NCBI GenBank assembly: GCA_021527695.1
Contig: JAKFAO010000003.1
Coordinates: forward strand, 1,922,001 to 1,986,000
DNA length: 64,000 nucleotides
Reading direction: 5' to 3'
DNA from: Naematelia aurantialba
Taxonomy: Eukaryota > Basidiomycota > Tremellomycetes > Tremellales > Naemateliaceae
Numbering within the stretch: position 1 is the stretch's first letter; every line of letters begins with the position of its first letter. Shown one piece after another: positions 53,706-63,647 of the stretch. The notes under the pieces were generated by a model that saw only the letters and a list, made by a program, of their open reading frames with translations, was not told where the DNA came from and ran no database searches. A program made the position numbers and the translations under genes.

Positions 53706-56700
53706 TCACAATGCTCCTCCTCCAACAGATTCCATAGTCTGAACAAGCACCATCGTTAGCAGCGGTCATGTGGCTGGAGGAGAAACGAGACAAGCTCACA
53801 AAGGGACTCGCCACTGCGCCATCCAGAATGCCTAGTTCTTCCTTGGTGAATCCCAGACGGGGCACAATCAATAAGCGTAGCGGAACAAGTAGCGTGATGA
53901 TGATGGGGAATCCGATGGCTGCGATGGTCTTAAAGATATCAGCCTACCCTGACAGGCTCGACGCTCGACTGACCTGGGTGATGGCAAAGGTAGCGCCGAA
54001 TCCCAGCAGCTCAATGAAAGTGAACAACATGATCCTGCTCTTGCGAACTTTGTTCAGCGGATCAGAAGGGGAGGTCGCCCGCGCATCCCGAATAAGGTAC
54101 AGTATCTTTTCCGTCATGCCAGAACCGAGCAATGCATCGGTGCCCATGTACCACTGGTCCTGATCAGCCTGGACGTGTATCTGATGTCGGAGGATAGTGA
54201 GAGGTATCTCACAAAGAGGCCTGCCAGGACGCCTTTTGGAATGAGCCCGAGGACATGTTCAAATGGTCTTGTCATAAGCACAAGACCTGCTCGCTTAGCT
54301 CAACGCCGACACTGTCTTGATAGCGGCAACTCACATAAGCACCCTTGCGCAAGGTTCGAAACGCGTTGCTCGACGACTGCAACAGGCACTTGGCGCTTTG
54401 CTTTCTTCATGTCGCCTTCACTCAGCCTTCTCTCCTTGACGGCTTTGGCCCTTTGACTGATCCGACGCCGCAGACTCAAGCTCTGCCGGGGTTCTTTGAC
54501 AGCCTTGTCGGTCGCGTGATTGGACGGGAACTGGCCTTCTTCAACATTACTCGACTCGACTGCATGTCCATGCTCCTCTGCATCGTTGCGTCCCACCGCA
54601 GTGGCTGATGACGCGTCCGACGCCGATTCGTAGCCTAGTATGACGAGAGACGCCGTATGAAGCGGTGCTTGCGGGATCAAACCTGACGAGCGATGAGTAT
54701 AGTCCTTGGTCCACTCCTACTTCAGGACCTACCGTTGGGGGCAGGGATACCTAGCAATCCAGCAATGAAAGTGGTGATGCCGAGCAGGAAGAAATCCCAA
54801 TGAAATGCAGCTGGCTTTCGGAGCGGGAATTCAGATCCTTGCGCGATTAGCGACTGTCTTGATCAGCACAACGGACTCGTCAACCACTGAGAGGCAGGGC
54901 TTACGGAGACATTTGCGTCAAAGTAGAACAAGATGAACAACACCAGACCGAAAGGCAGTGCAATACCGACATACTTTCCCTCTAGCTGCCAAAACCGAAC
55001 AAGCCACTGTCTCCCACTCGCGGGCTGGAAAGACGAGTGCGTGACTGGGAGGGTCATGTTTGCTTCGAGAACGTACGGATCGAAGCGGCCCCAATATGCC
55101 ATCCCGGTCATGGCGATGATGGTTATGGGCATGCCATAGTCGGAGCAGAAACGCCGGAATTGTTGGTTCACGTATCCCGAGCGAGCGATCGCGTTGAAGT
55201 AGTGCGGTAGCACCAGAGTCGACAGTGCCAGGCTGCAACGACGATCAGTCGGTATCGCCGTCACACTTGGACAGCGTGGCTGAGGAGAATGGCTTGGAGA
55301 AAGGAAAGAGGGAAACGGAGAAGGAAAGAATGGTGGGGGGGGGGGGGGGAGTGGGAGGAGGCAAGGGAAGGTGAGGGGCGAAGGGGTCGACGCCTCACAT
55401 GATGCCTAGAAATGCAGCCGCAGTGGAAGACTGATGAAACTGTCTAGTGACGACCTGAATCCCGTACTGCACATATACAGCAGCGACGTAGAACCCAAAG
55501 GTATCGCATGAGAACCGCGTAACGTATTTGAGTCCTTGTACCGCTGCAGAAGGTTCAGCACCACCCTACTAGACCGTTTGAGAAGAAGGTGGGGCTTTGG
55601 TGAGAAGGTGTAGATCCTCGGCAAGGTAAAAAGTGAGTCGGCAGTTTGCGAAAGTGTATCCACCATCTATGAGAAGAGGGGGGCCTTGTGGCGAAAGTGC
55701 GCAGACCATCTGAGGAAGGGGTGGACCATTTGACAGAGGTGGTTGAATGAGCTCACCGTTGAAGAGCGCGGCGACCCAGTGGAAGATTGCTCCCCAGAGG
55801 TAAGTCCAGCCCATGAAATGGAGGTACTGGGTCGCATCGAGCTGGTTTCGGAAGATGTCATAGATCGTCTTGTTGAACACCGTGATTGGGCCTGCACGCC
55901 TTGTCAATGGAGCTCAGGTGGAGATCAGTGGGCGAATTGGGGGCAAGCCAGTGGGCGCCTTATAGGAGACCCCCGTTGATGAATTGCGGGAGCAGTGATT
56001 GGACGAGAAAAGATTTGTGTGTCAGGTCGATGGGCTAAATCAGGAGTGAGGGTTTAGGGAGGACATACCCGTCACACCAGAGATGAGCAGGGGTTGTCCG
56101 CCCAGGAATGACGCTACGAACGCAGCCATGAACTGTTCTTGTTAGCCTTCGATTGTTTCCGTAGACCTTGAACGAGGCGGAAACGCACCGAAGAGAGTAA
56201 AACCTCCTGGACGCCGTACGCGCCAGTGGTTTCCTGCGCCTCCATCAGTGATGGGGTCGACGACCTGTACAGCGTACTCACGATCAGGTCCAAGGAGAAC
56301 GCGATTCCAGGTAAGACATTGGCAAAGAAGATAAACTACCTCGATCAGCTCTTGCCTTCACTAGCCTACCATTGTGCGCTCCGAGGCACAACGCACCCAA
56401 GTAGAGGGGATGACTCTGTAGTTCCACGCATCTGTCCAATCGCTGATATACCACGGCGCTCGACTCTTGACATCCCTCCTCATCCCAGAACCGATCCAGC
56501 CCAGCCCCCTTCCCCTCCAACCTCCCTTACTGCCTCCATCACGTTCACGCTCACGCTCGTCGTCCTTCTCCTCGTCCCGTGGGACTGGAGGTGCAGGCTC
56601 GTCGACGCGAGAATGGATGGGATGGAGGAGTGTGAGCGGGGGTTCTGGCGGGTTCTGAGGCGGGATCGGGCGGGGAGAGGTATGGTGTGGAAGCGGGCTG

Positions 56701-56723
56701 GAAGTCTGGGTCTGACGAGGCAT
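53706..56723 (-). CDS. BOR1: Borate/anion transporter Bor1 (SLC4 family)
   Basis: Plasma-membrane borate exporter of the bicarbonate-transporter superfamily. The start MPRQTQTSSPLPHHTS at 56723 is followed by a charged linker and the signature blocks WYISDWTDAWNYRVIPST, FIFFANVLPGIAFSLDLI|ETTGAYGVQEVLLSS, FVASFLGGQPLLISGVTG|GPITVFNKTIYDIF and LHFMGWTYLWGAIFHW. Next come the LSTLVLPHYFNAIARS and FRRFCSDYGMPITIIAMTGMAYWGRFD segment, then HWDFFLLGITTFIAGLLGIPAPNGLIPQAPLHT. A basic cytosolic loop (about 54360-54600) precedes the last helices; the C-terminus is ELGILDGAVASPF|TMESVGGGAL. Introns are many and short, except one with a G16 run. All major SLC4 landmarks are present. Confidence 0.93.
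55336..55351. repeat. Poly-G run (about 16 G) in a BOR1 intron
   Basis: An uninterrupted G run inside a purine-rich intron; length may be a sequencing estimate. Confidence 0.8.
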
Positions 56724-57163
56724 GGTCGGTCCAGCTTGGGCGGGCGTGAGTCGGTTATTGTGGGCGTCGTCGAGTTGGTGTTATTGTCGGCTGCAACACA
56801 GGTCTTTGGCCAGACCGGCCATCGCTCGTGAGACGATCGTGAGAGGATACGAGGAGAGGAGAGAAGGAGAGGAGATGCTGGAACTGGCTGGTGGAAAAGC
56901 CACTGTATACGGTATACTGGTTCGCGAAAATACAAAGCCAATCCGTAGATATTGTTTGGTCCGGTTGACTCATGACACCAATCTGTGAGCTGTGAACAGC
57001 TCTGCACCATGGATTTGGCTACAACATGCATGCTTCGACCGACTCGATACCATACATCACCCCTCCTTGGATTCCCGTGCCTCGTATTTCAGTCGTCCAC
57101 ATCCCAGCAGCATGAACGACAGCCCCTCGGCGTCCTGGCCTCTGCTCGTGCTGGGCCCCTCGA
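56724..57163. other. Intergenic: BOR1 promoter side and DUF427 3' side
   Basis: No gene or repeat of note. Confidence 0.5.
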
Positions 57164-58102
57164 CTAGATGACCGGAGGCACACCCACTTTGAGACCAGGG
57201 ACTTTGCCGACGTAGAATGCGACGCGGCCTGCCACCTGCTCGGCGCCGGGCTTCGGGGTGGGGTAGTACCTAGCCGAGTCAGCGTCCTCCCTCGATCCAT
57301 CTTGCCGCCTGCACTCGTACTGCCGTGCAGAGCCCCTTCCTCTGGCAGGTACCGAGATACCGTGGAGGCATGTCTCGTGCTCGTGTCTCATATAAGAGGG
57401 ATTCCGGGTGCACGTCTCGCATAGCATGATGGCACGATGGACGGAGGGGGAGGGGGGATCAATGGTCGGAGAGGGGTTTGATGCTCAGAGGGGGGGTTGA
57501 TGATCGGAGAAAGGGGTCGAAAATCGGAGAGGGAGAACTAAGAGGGAGAACGACGATGTAGAAACCCACCAAGCAATATCCTTGATGTCCTTGCCCTCAT
57601 CCGTCGTATAGTTAAAGTAACTCGCCGTCCCTCCCACGGTCAGCTCAGCCCATGCCTTAGCTACACCGACATTCACCTTTCCAGGGACACGTAGTGTGCG
57701 TGTTGGAGGGGGTGAACTTGGATCGGTCGATGAGTGCCGATTCTTTGAAATACCAGCTGTCCTAGTCAGCTCTGTTCTCCGGACCTGCTCTTCTTCTTCT
57801 TCTTCTCCTCCTCTTCTTCTTCTCGCCTCTCTCGCCTTCTTCTCTTCCCTTCTTCTCCCCTTCTCTTCCTTTCCCGCCTTCTCTCCTTCTTGTCTTTTGC
57901 CTCCTCTTCCGCTCCTTCCCCTTCTCTCTTCCGTCTTCTCAGTCTGTCCAGGGCGGGGCAGTCACGGTCTGAATGAATCACGGTATGGATGGGCGTCCCG
58001 GGTCAAGGTGACTCACTTCCCCTCGACCTTCTCCAGGTCACTAGTCATGGCTTTCGCGAGAATCTTGTCGTCGAGAAAGATTGCAGTCTGAGCGTCGGCC
58101 AT
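57164..58102 (-). CDS. DUF427 (PF04248) beta-tent protein, function unknown
   Basis: The start MADAQTAIFLDDKILAKAMT at 58102 leads to DLEKVEGN|WYFKESALIDRSKFTPS, THTTCPWKG|TASYFNYTTDEGKDIKDIAW and YYPTPKPGAEQVAGRVAFYV, ending KVGVPPVI. This is the complete DUF427 pattern (VEGNWYF, TxCPWKG, WYYPxPxP, IxGxVAFY) in about 120 residues, the usual length for the family. Four exons; the second intron is a C/T-rich tract of roughly 250 nt. Biochemical role is unknown; relatives are widespread in bacteria and fungi. Boundaries are firm. Confidence 0.85.
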
Positions 58103-58367
58103 GGTGTGTTCTCCTCTCCACGTATGATTCAGATTGTATGTTGTGCAGTGTAAGAAAGGAGAAGAGGAGCCATGAATAACCGCCACTTGGCCATATACCT
58201 ATGCTGACAAACACAGTGACGCCATCACACTGCCGCGATCGTTGCTGTCCAGGCGGGGTCAACCGGTCGAATCCGCACATCCATAACGAAATAGATAATA
58301 GTAGTCTTTTCAACACAAGTCAACAGAACAGACTGGTCATGGCATCTCCAGTCAGAAGAACCAGGAG

Positions 58368-59713
58368 CTAGCACATCCCACCGCCACCCATGCCCCCGCC
58401 CATGCCACCATCGAAACCACCCCCGCCGAATCCACCACCGAATCCACCCCCGCCGAACCCACCGCCAAGGCCGCCTCCCATCCCACCTGCTACACTGACT
58501 CAGCAGCGGCCCCTGTCGGCCAGATGTCGCACTCACACATCATGTCGCCCAACAACAGCCCGCCCACCATCCCGCCCATGAGGGGCATACCGATGCCCAT
58601 CCCACTACCCATCCCACCATAACCGTAGCCGTACCTGCGCCCGTACCCACCATTATACCCTACCGCGTTTCAGCTGCATCTACGACGACAGCCAAAATAC
58701 CGGCACGTACCATAACCGTATGGATTGTCGTACAGTCCGCCTGCTCGCGAGTAGACCATGCTGGGTGCAGCGTAGCCATAGGGGTCGGATGCATACATAC
58801 GACCTATAGGTTTAGCCATCAGTCTTCGCCTTGCCTATACACGAGTACTCACTGATATTAGCGTCATTGAGCTGCCTCTTCATCAGTTCCTGCCTTCGCT
58901 TCATGTATGCCTCTTGTGCCTCCTGCACATTGCGTATCAGTACGAATGCCTCGTGCTCGTGGTGTCGGAAACTTGCCCGCATTCTCTTCCTCTCTTCCTC
59001 CCTCTGCTTCCTTCTCTGTTCCTTCGCCTGTGCCCGCTCCTCCTTCGTGCCGACTAGCTTATCTTTTTGCCGTTGCAGCCAATTTCGATCACCCCCAGCC
59101 GCCTTGGCAGTCTGCACGACCATACCGTCGTCCAATACTGATGTGTCTGCCCCGTGCCCCAGAGGCGTCTTCTTCGCCCCCTTGGCATCGGACTCCTGGA
59201 TCCGCTTGGCCAGCAGCGACTCGTCTTCTGCGCGTTTGCGCATCGTCTGCGCCTCGATGGAATTGGGGTTCGCCGGGTGAGTGTCAGGAAGAGTCCGGAG
59301 GTACTCTGGGTCATCGTACGGATGCAGCCAGGTCGATCGCTTGGTGGCTTCGTCGACGTAGAAATGGTGTTCGGTCCTTCATCCCGGGTCAGTCCCTGCT
59401 TACCTACCTCGTAGAACAGGTCGAGGACGCGGAAGACGACTTACTTGGGATCGAAACATCTCACCCATCCTTCTGGCAATTCACGCATCTCGTCATCCAT
59501 ACTGCGCCGCCCTTCCTCGCCTATCATGTCCTCGGCGCCTAGACCAACAGAAGACACCGTCGAGATACTCGCGTTGCTTTCTGACCTTTGGATGCGTTGC
59601 GCCACGCCACCGGAATCGCCCTGAAGGCGATCGGTATGACCAGATGGATCCGTCACGTTCACTTCGGGTCTGTCCACTGCCGTCTCATACGATGGAGGAG
59701 CGTCGGTTGGCAT
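58368..59713 (-). CDS. WW-domain protein with Gly/Met-rich tail (Wwm1-like)
   Basis: Start MPTDAPPSYETAVDRPE at 59713; PPSY is itself a WW-ligand motif. The WW domain LPEGWVRCFDPK|TEHHFYVDEATKRSTWLHP has both tryptophans and is followed by YDDPEYLRTLPDTHP. A long basic coiled-coil region comes next (KEERAQAKEQRRKQREEERKR), then a Tyr/Gly-rich segment (PYGYAAPSMVYSRAGG) and a Gly/Phe/Met-rich tail, ending GGGMC. WW N-terminus plus Gly-rich tail resembles yeast Wwm1; the function is poorly known. Head to head with the U2 gene. Confidence 0.85.
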
Positions 59714-59905
59714 CTTGTTAGCTATGTGGTGGATGCTATGCTGGTGTTTGATGGATGAAGAGTTGTTGTGAGGGTGAACTACGTGCAAATCGTACGCTCC
59801 TGTTTATGACCATGGCAGAATGAGTTCGTGTCGTCATCAGTAGATAAGCTGGAAGCTGGGGGACCACAGATCACCGGGAGGGGCAATAACCGCCACACCA
59901 TCGGC

Positions 59906-59913
59906 AATATAAC
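59906..59913 (+). promoter_or_regulatory. TATA-like element upstream of U2
   Basis: AATATAAC lies about 55-62 nt before the inferred U2 5' end, farther than a usual TATA spacing but possible for a fungal snRNA promoter. Confidence 0.25.
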
Positions 59914-59967
59914 CCTTACACTTACGCGATTGTAGCACCATCGCATGCCCGGACTATCCTAGTCCGC

Positions 59968-60112
59968 ATCCTCTCTGGCCTCTTTTGGCTAAGATCATGT
60001 GTAGTATCTGTTCTTATAGCTGTAAGAAGCTGTACTGACCTACGGGTCTATCTTCTTACGAGATTTTTCTGAGTCCGCGTCGCCTCTACAGCTTGCTGCA
60101 AGCGCTCGCACG
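59968..60112 (+). ncRNA. U2 spliceosomal snRNA gene, 3' part joined to a LINE
   Basis: The 5' domain is unmistakable: GGCCTCTTTTGGCTAAGATC, then the branch-site-recognition region GTGTAGTATCTG (GTAGTA at 60001) and TTCTTAT. The rest fits U2 layout in order and spacing: stem IIa (AGCT at 60018-60021 and 60028-60031), stem IIb GACC-TACG-GGTC (60037-60048), an Sm-like ATTTTT at 60063, 45 nt after TTCTTAT compared with 49 in human U2, and a terminal hairpin GCTTG-CTG-CAAGC (60091-60103). The Sm-like site is followed by CTG rather than GG, and no typical stem-loop IV is seen before the LINE start codon. The 5' end is placed by homology; the 3' end is uncertain. Confidence 0.85.
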
Positions 60113-63100
60113 ATGTCGTCGGCACCGCACTATCGCCCTCCGATGTCAGGATACCCTCTTTTTGAATCTCACAGCGACAAGACAGAACAGACATCGACAT
60201 CAAAGCGAGGACGCCGACCAGGGCAGGAGAAGGAGAAGCCCGATACCGTGAGGCTTGTCAAGGGCCTCGGGGAGGTGGTCAACCCATCCTCCAGAGTCAA
60301 CTTCGACGCGGTGGAGCGTCTTTTGGCGCCGCCATCGCCTACCGAATCCTGCCAGTCCTCCGATGCCGACCTACCAGATCCCTCTCCCTCCTCAAGCTCG
60401 CGAGATGCTCAAGCGACGGGCTCCCAGACGACTGAAGCGCACGCGACGACGACGACTACGGCACTCCTGTCGACGGGGAAACGACCACGATCGCCCACCG
60501 CCTCAGCATCTTCATCCACGAAACCCTCCCAATCCTTCTCCCCTTCTGATCCTTCTCGCTCCAAGTCGTTGACCGCTGCCAACAAAACCACTCAGAATTC
60601 AGCACGGCGATTTGGAGTTCCTCTTGATGTGAATTCTTCATCTCTTTCATCATCACGACCCCTATCCTCTACTCCCACAACTCATTCCTCACGCGACGAT
60701 CCTCCATACAAGAGGAGCCGAAACGACGCGCCCACGCTCAAATTTAAACCAAACAAACCGAACCGACCCTCCCCTCCAGATGCCTCCCCCATCCGTTCAC
60801 TTCCCCAGACTCGAGACGATACGGCCACTCAGCGTAGGGTCGACCATCGACCCCTGCCCCGGATTCCTCAATCCCTCACCCAAGCCCCCCTCCAGTCCAC
60901 CCACGATCGCTTTCTTGCTCTGGCCCGTTTACCTGGCCGCCGGAAGCCTTTCCAGAAAAACGTCGACAAGCCCTTCAGAGATGCTGCCGCACGAGCCGCA
61001 GACGCGTATCTGAAGGACCCTTCGGACGCAAACCTCCTTTTGTTCCTCGAGTTGCCCAAACGATGGCTCACACCCGCCCTGCAAGACCGCCAGCACCCGG
61101 CACGATGGCGTTTGGAGAAATTCATGAAGGAGGAACTGGAATGGCCCGAAGTACGCCCAGCAGACAAGGCAGCGAAACGCGACAAGGTACACGACACAAC
61201 GAAGCTCGTGGAGTTGGGCCGTCTGGGCACAGGCTGCCGGGTCCTCACCGAGGACACGGTAGTTGCGGATATCACTGATGAGACCGTGGCAGCTCTAGTG
61301 GCCAAGCACCCTCCCGGACCCACCCTTCCATTCGGTCTTGCGACTGGACCGGTTCCCGGTAGGGCGCCAACTAAAGACGATGTCCTCCGGGCCCTGCAAA
61401 CGTTCGACCCGGACACGTCTCCCGGCATCAGCGGCTGGACAGCACGCATGCTGAACATCGTCATCGAGTCTCCGACAGTCCTCGAGTTTCTCACCATCCT
61501 GACGGCCAGTATCTTTGCGGGTACAGCCCCAGGGAAGGAGATGCTCTGTTCATCCCGCTTGACTCCGCTCGGCAAGCCCGACGGTGGCATTCGGCCGGTG
61601 GCTGTGGGGGAGGTGATGTATCGCCTGGCTATGAAGGCAATCTTGGAGAAAGCGCTCGACGGCAAGAAACCCCTGCTCCCATATCAATTGGGAGTAAAGA
61701 CCAAAGGGGGTGTTGAACCCGTTGTGAGGGCAGTGGAGAGAGCGATGGATGGCACGTTGGACCAGGAGTACACGCACCTCGTGTCCCTGGACGCCAGCAA
61801 TGCCTTCAATGCTATCGACCGCAAGGTGGTCAGTCAAGCTGTGCACAAGTTCCTGCCTGGACTCTTCCGATGTGCCAGGTGGGCCTACCAGCTTGAATCG
61901 GATTTGGTGGTGGGCGACCGCGTCATCAGGTCACGCCAGGGCGTCCGACAGGGCGATCCTCTGGCGCCTCTACTGTTCTCGTTGGGCCTACGGCCAGCCT
62001 TGGATGCACTCTCGGTGCATCTGGGGCCTAACCGTAAGGTCTTGGCGTACCTCGACGATATCTTTATCCTCTCGACAGACGACAAGGCCCTGGGCGACAC
62101 CAAACGCTTCCTCGCAGACTACCGGACCACCCTCCAGCTTAACCCCAACAAGTGCAAGATGGTCAATTTCGAGGAAATATCCGAGAATGGTTTTCAGCTC
62201 CTGGGCACAACCATTGGAGGCCAAGCGGCGAGGACTGCTTTTCTTCGACGAGCTATCGGCGGAGCTAAGCAGAAAATCTCTCATCTATCATCCCTGGACC
62301 ACCAGTCTGCCCTCCTCCTCCTACGCAAGTGCATCTCCGCCGACCTACGACACTTGCAACGCTCCCTTCGGACGGACGACATCCGAGAAGAGTGGGACCC
62401 ATTAGACCTAGCGCTATGGGAGGAGGTCAAGAGGATAAGGGGCAGGCCAGATATAGAGGGAGCAGAGGGAATAGAGGATGACTGCATTGGACGGGATGCT
62501 GCATCCCTCCCAGCGCGGTTTGGGGGGTTAGATCTGCTCTCCCACAGGGATGTCTCACCTCATGCCCGAGCGGCGGCCGAAGAGACCGCCGACCAAGTTG
62601 TCGACGATATTTTCGGTACCAAGCATTCAACCGAGGAGAGAGTATCCCGCTCGCAAGCAGAACGCTGCCGCGAGATGTGGGAGCAGCAGCGCCGTGAGTT
62701 GATGAGGAAGGTGGATAGCGTTCGGGCGGTAGCGGTCTTGGAGAATGCGTCGGTGATTGGACGAAAGTGGCTCAACACAATCCCCTTCTTTCACCCACTT
62801 CGCCTCAGCGACGCAGCCATCTCCACGGGACTCGCCCACCGAACACTTGCCAGAGCGCACCGACCTGTATGTAAGTGCGGTACGCCGGCAGAATTCCTTC
62901 ACGAGGAGGTCTGCACAAGGATCGGTTTGACGGCCCGACACAACAACGTCCGAGACATTATCGCCGCCTCGCTCCGCAAGATACCGTCTACCGAGGTTAT
63001 CACGGAGCCCAGGACATCTGAGGGTCTAAGGCGAAACGACATCGGGCTGCGAGGGCCGGGCCGCATAGGGCGGCGGAACATCGACTACGACCTGAAAATC

Positions 63101-63466
63101 TACTCTCCCAACTCGACGTTTGCATTCCAACGGGTCGGTCCTCCCGTGCGGCTACCCCATGGTGCCGACCCCATCGAGTACTTCTCGGCCCATTGCGAGC
63201 ACTGGATGGCGCGAGTGGAGAGCAGAACGGACAAGAACAAGCCCGAGTCGCGCGTGGACTTCAAGCCTTTGGTGTTCACTTCCGGAGGCCTGATGGCCCG
63301 CGACACGGCAAAGGAGATCAGGTCGTGGATGGAGTTGGACAGAAGGGATATGTCGCGGATGATGGAGGCCATCAGCGTTGCTCTGCTGATGTCTAGGGCC
63401 CGGAACCGAGGGGCCTGCCTCCTTTTGAATGACGACGGGAGAGACGATTTGGACGATAACGCTTAA
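60113..63466 (+). CDS. LINE ORF: reverse transcriptase with C-terminal restriction-like endonuclease
   Basis: Single 1117-aa ORF, intronless. Residues 1-270 are Ser/Pro-rich and basic with no zinc finger or AP endonuclease that I can see. RT landmarks follow: GGIRPVAVGEVMYRL (about 490-504), VSLDASNAFNAIDR (about 560), RQGVRQGDPLAPLLFS (about 605-620), the catalytic YLDD at 646-649, and a thumb region with NPNKCKMV. A CCHC knuckle (CKCGTPAEFLHEEVC, about 919-933) leads to RHNNV, then RRND (about 972) and NIDYDLKIY (about 990), matching the restriction-like endonuclease of R2/CRE-group LINEs (R-P/N-D ... D-x-D-x-K). FKPLVFTSGGLMARDTAKEI follows. The frame is intact, with no stops. Its ATG lies within about 10 nt of the U2 terminal hairpin. 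Confidence 0.88.
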   Translation: MSSAPHYRPPMSGYPLFESHSDKTEQTSTSKRGRRPGQEKEKPDTVRLVKGLGEVVNPSSRVNFDAVERLLAPPSPTESCQSSDADLPDPSPSSSSRDAQATGSQTTEAHATTTTTALLSTGKRPRSPTASASSSTKPSQSFSPSDPSRSKSLTAANKTTQNSARRFGVPLDVNSSSLSSSRPLSSTPTTHSSRDDPPYKRSRNDAPTLKFKPNKPNRPSPPDASPIRSLPQTRDDTATQRRVDHRPLPRIPQSLTQAPLQSTHDRFLALARLPGRRKPFQKNVDKPFRDAAARAADAYLKDPSDANLLLFLELPKRWLTPALQDRQHPARWRLEKFMKEELEWPEVRPADKAAKRDKVHDTTKLVELGRLGTGCRVLTEDTVVADITDETVAALVAKHPPGPTLPFGLATGPVPGRAPTKDDVLRALQTFDPDTSPGISGWTARMLNIVIESPTVLEFLTILTASIFAGTAPGKEMLCSSRLTPLGKPDGGIRPVAVGEVMYRLAMKAILEKALDGKKPLLPYQLGVKTKGGVEPVVRAVERAMDGTLDQEYTHLVSLDASNAFNAIDRKVVSQAVHKFLPGLFRCARWAYQLESDLVVGDRVIRSRQGVRQGDPLAPLLFSLGLRPALDALSVHLGPNRKVLAYLDDIFILSTDDKALGDTKRFLADYRTTLQLNPNKCKMVNFEEISENGFQLLGTTIGGQAARTAFLRRAIGGAKQKISHLSSLDHQSALLLLRKCISADLRHLQRSLRTDDIREEWDPLDLALWEEVKRIRGRPDIEGAEGIEDDCIGRDAASLPARFGGLDLLSHRDVSPHARAAAEETADQVVDDIFGTKHSTEERVSRSQAERCREMWEQQRRELMRKVDSVRAVAVLENASVIGRKWLNTIPFFHPLRLSDAAISTGLAHRTLARAHRPVCKCGTPAEFLHEEVCTRIGLTARHNNVRDIIAASLRKIPSTEVITEPRTSEGLRRNDIGLRGPGRIGRRNIDYDLKIYSPNSTFAFQRVGPPVRLPHGADPIEYFSAHCEHWMARVESRTDKNKPESRVDFKPLVFTSGGLMARDTAKEIRSWMELDRRDMSRMMEAISVALLMSRARNRGACLLLNDDGRDDLDDNA

Positions 63467-63564
63467 TGACTCACATGATCTTACAACCTTCACGTTGTTT
63501 TTATGGCCAGTTGTATATACAGACAGCATCCAGACCGAACTATACAGAAACATGCATCCCACTA
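63467..63564 (+). other. 3' untranslated tail of the LINE
   Basis: 98 nt between the stop codon and the next U2-like sequence. It carries TTGTTTTTATGGCC and ends AAACATGCATCCCACTA with no A-tail or simple repeat. In R2-like elements such a tail is recognised by the RT; that role is inferred. Confidence 0.6.
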
Positions 63565-63647
63565 CTGTACTGACCTACGGGTCTATCTTCTTACGAGATT
63601 TTTCTGAGTCCGCGTCGCCTCTACAGCTTGCTGCAAGCGCTCGCACG
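63565..63647 (+). pseudogene. Second copy of U2 3' fragment (U2 from stem IIa onward)
   Basis: Identical by eye to 60030-60112, but lacking the U2 5' 62 nt, so it cannot make a U2 RNA. It marks the right junction of copy 1. Confidence 0.8.

Larger units (their letters stand above)
60030..63564 (+). mobile_element. U2-associated non-LTR retrotransposon, complete 3535-bp unit (copy 1)
   Basis: The sequence starting CTGTACTGACCTACGGGTC at 60030 starts again at 63565, giving a 3535-bp period. The unit contains 83 nt of mostly U2-like sequence, one ORF (60113-63466) and a 98-nt tail. There are no long terminal repeats, no poly(A) tail and no inverted repeats. The left break point (60029|60030) lies inside U2 stem IIa. 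The simplest reading is a LINE whose 3' end was joined to U2 nucleotide 63, with U2 63 to about 140 duplicated at each insertion; alternatively the true 5' end of the element is 60030 itself. Confidence 0.85.

Noticed and set aside
60113..63466. Group II intron, retron or domesticated RT
   Set aside because: No intron RNA domains or maturase region; the C-terminal knuckle and endonuclease pattern is LINE-like and the locus is nuclear and spliceosomal.
60113..63466. Telomere-specific LINE (Cnl1/MoTeR type) marking a chromosome end
   Set aside because: No telomeric repeats occur at either junction; the flank is a U2 gene. Kinship of the RT to those elements remains possible.
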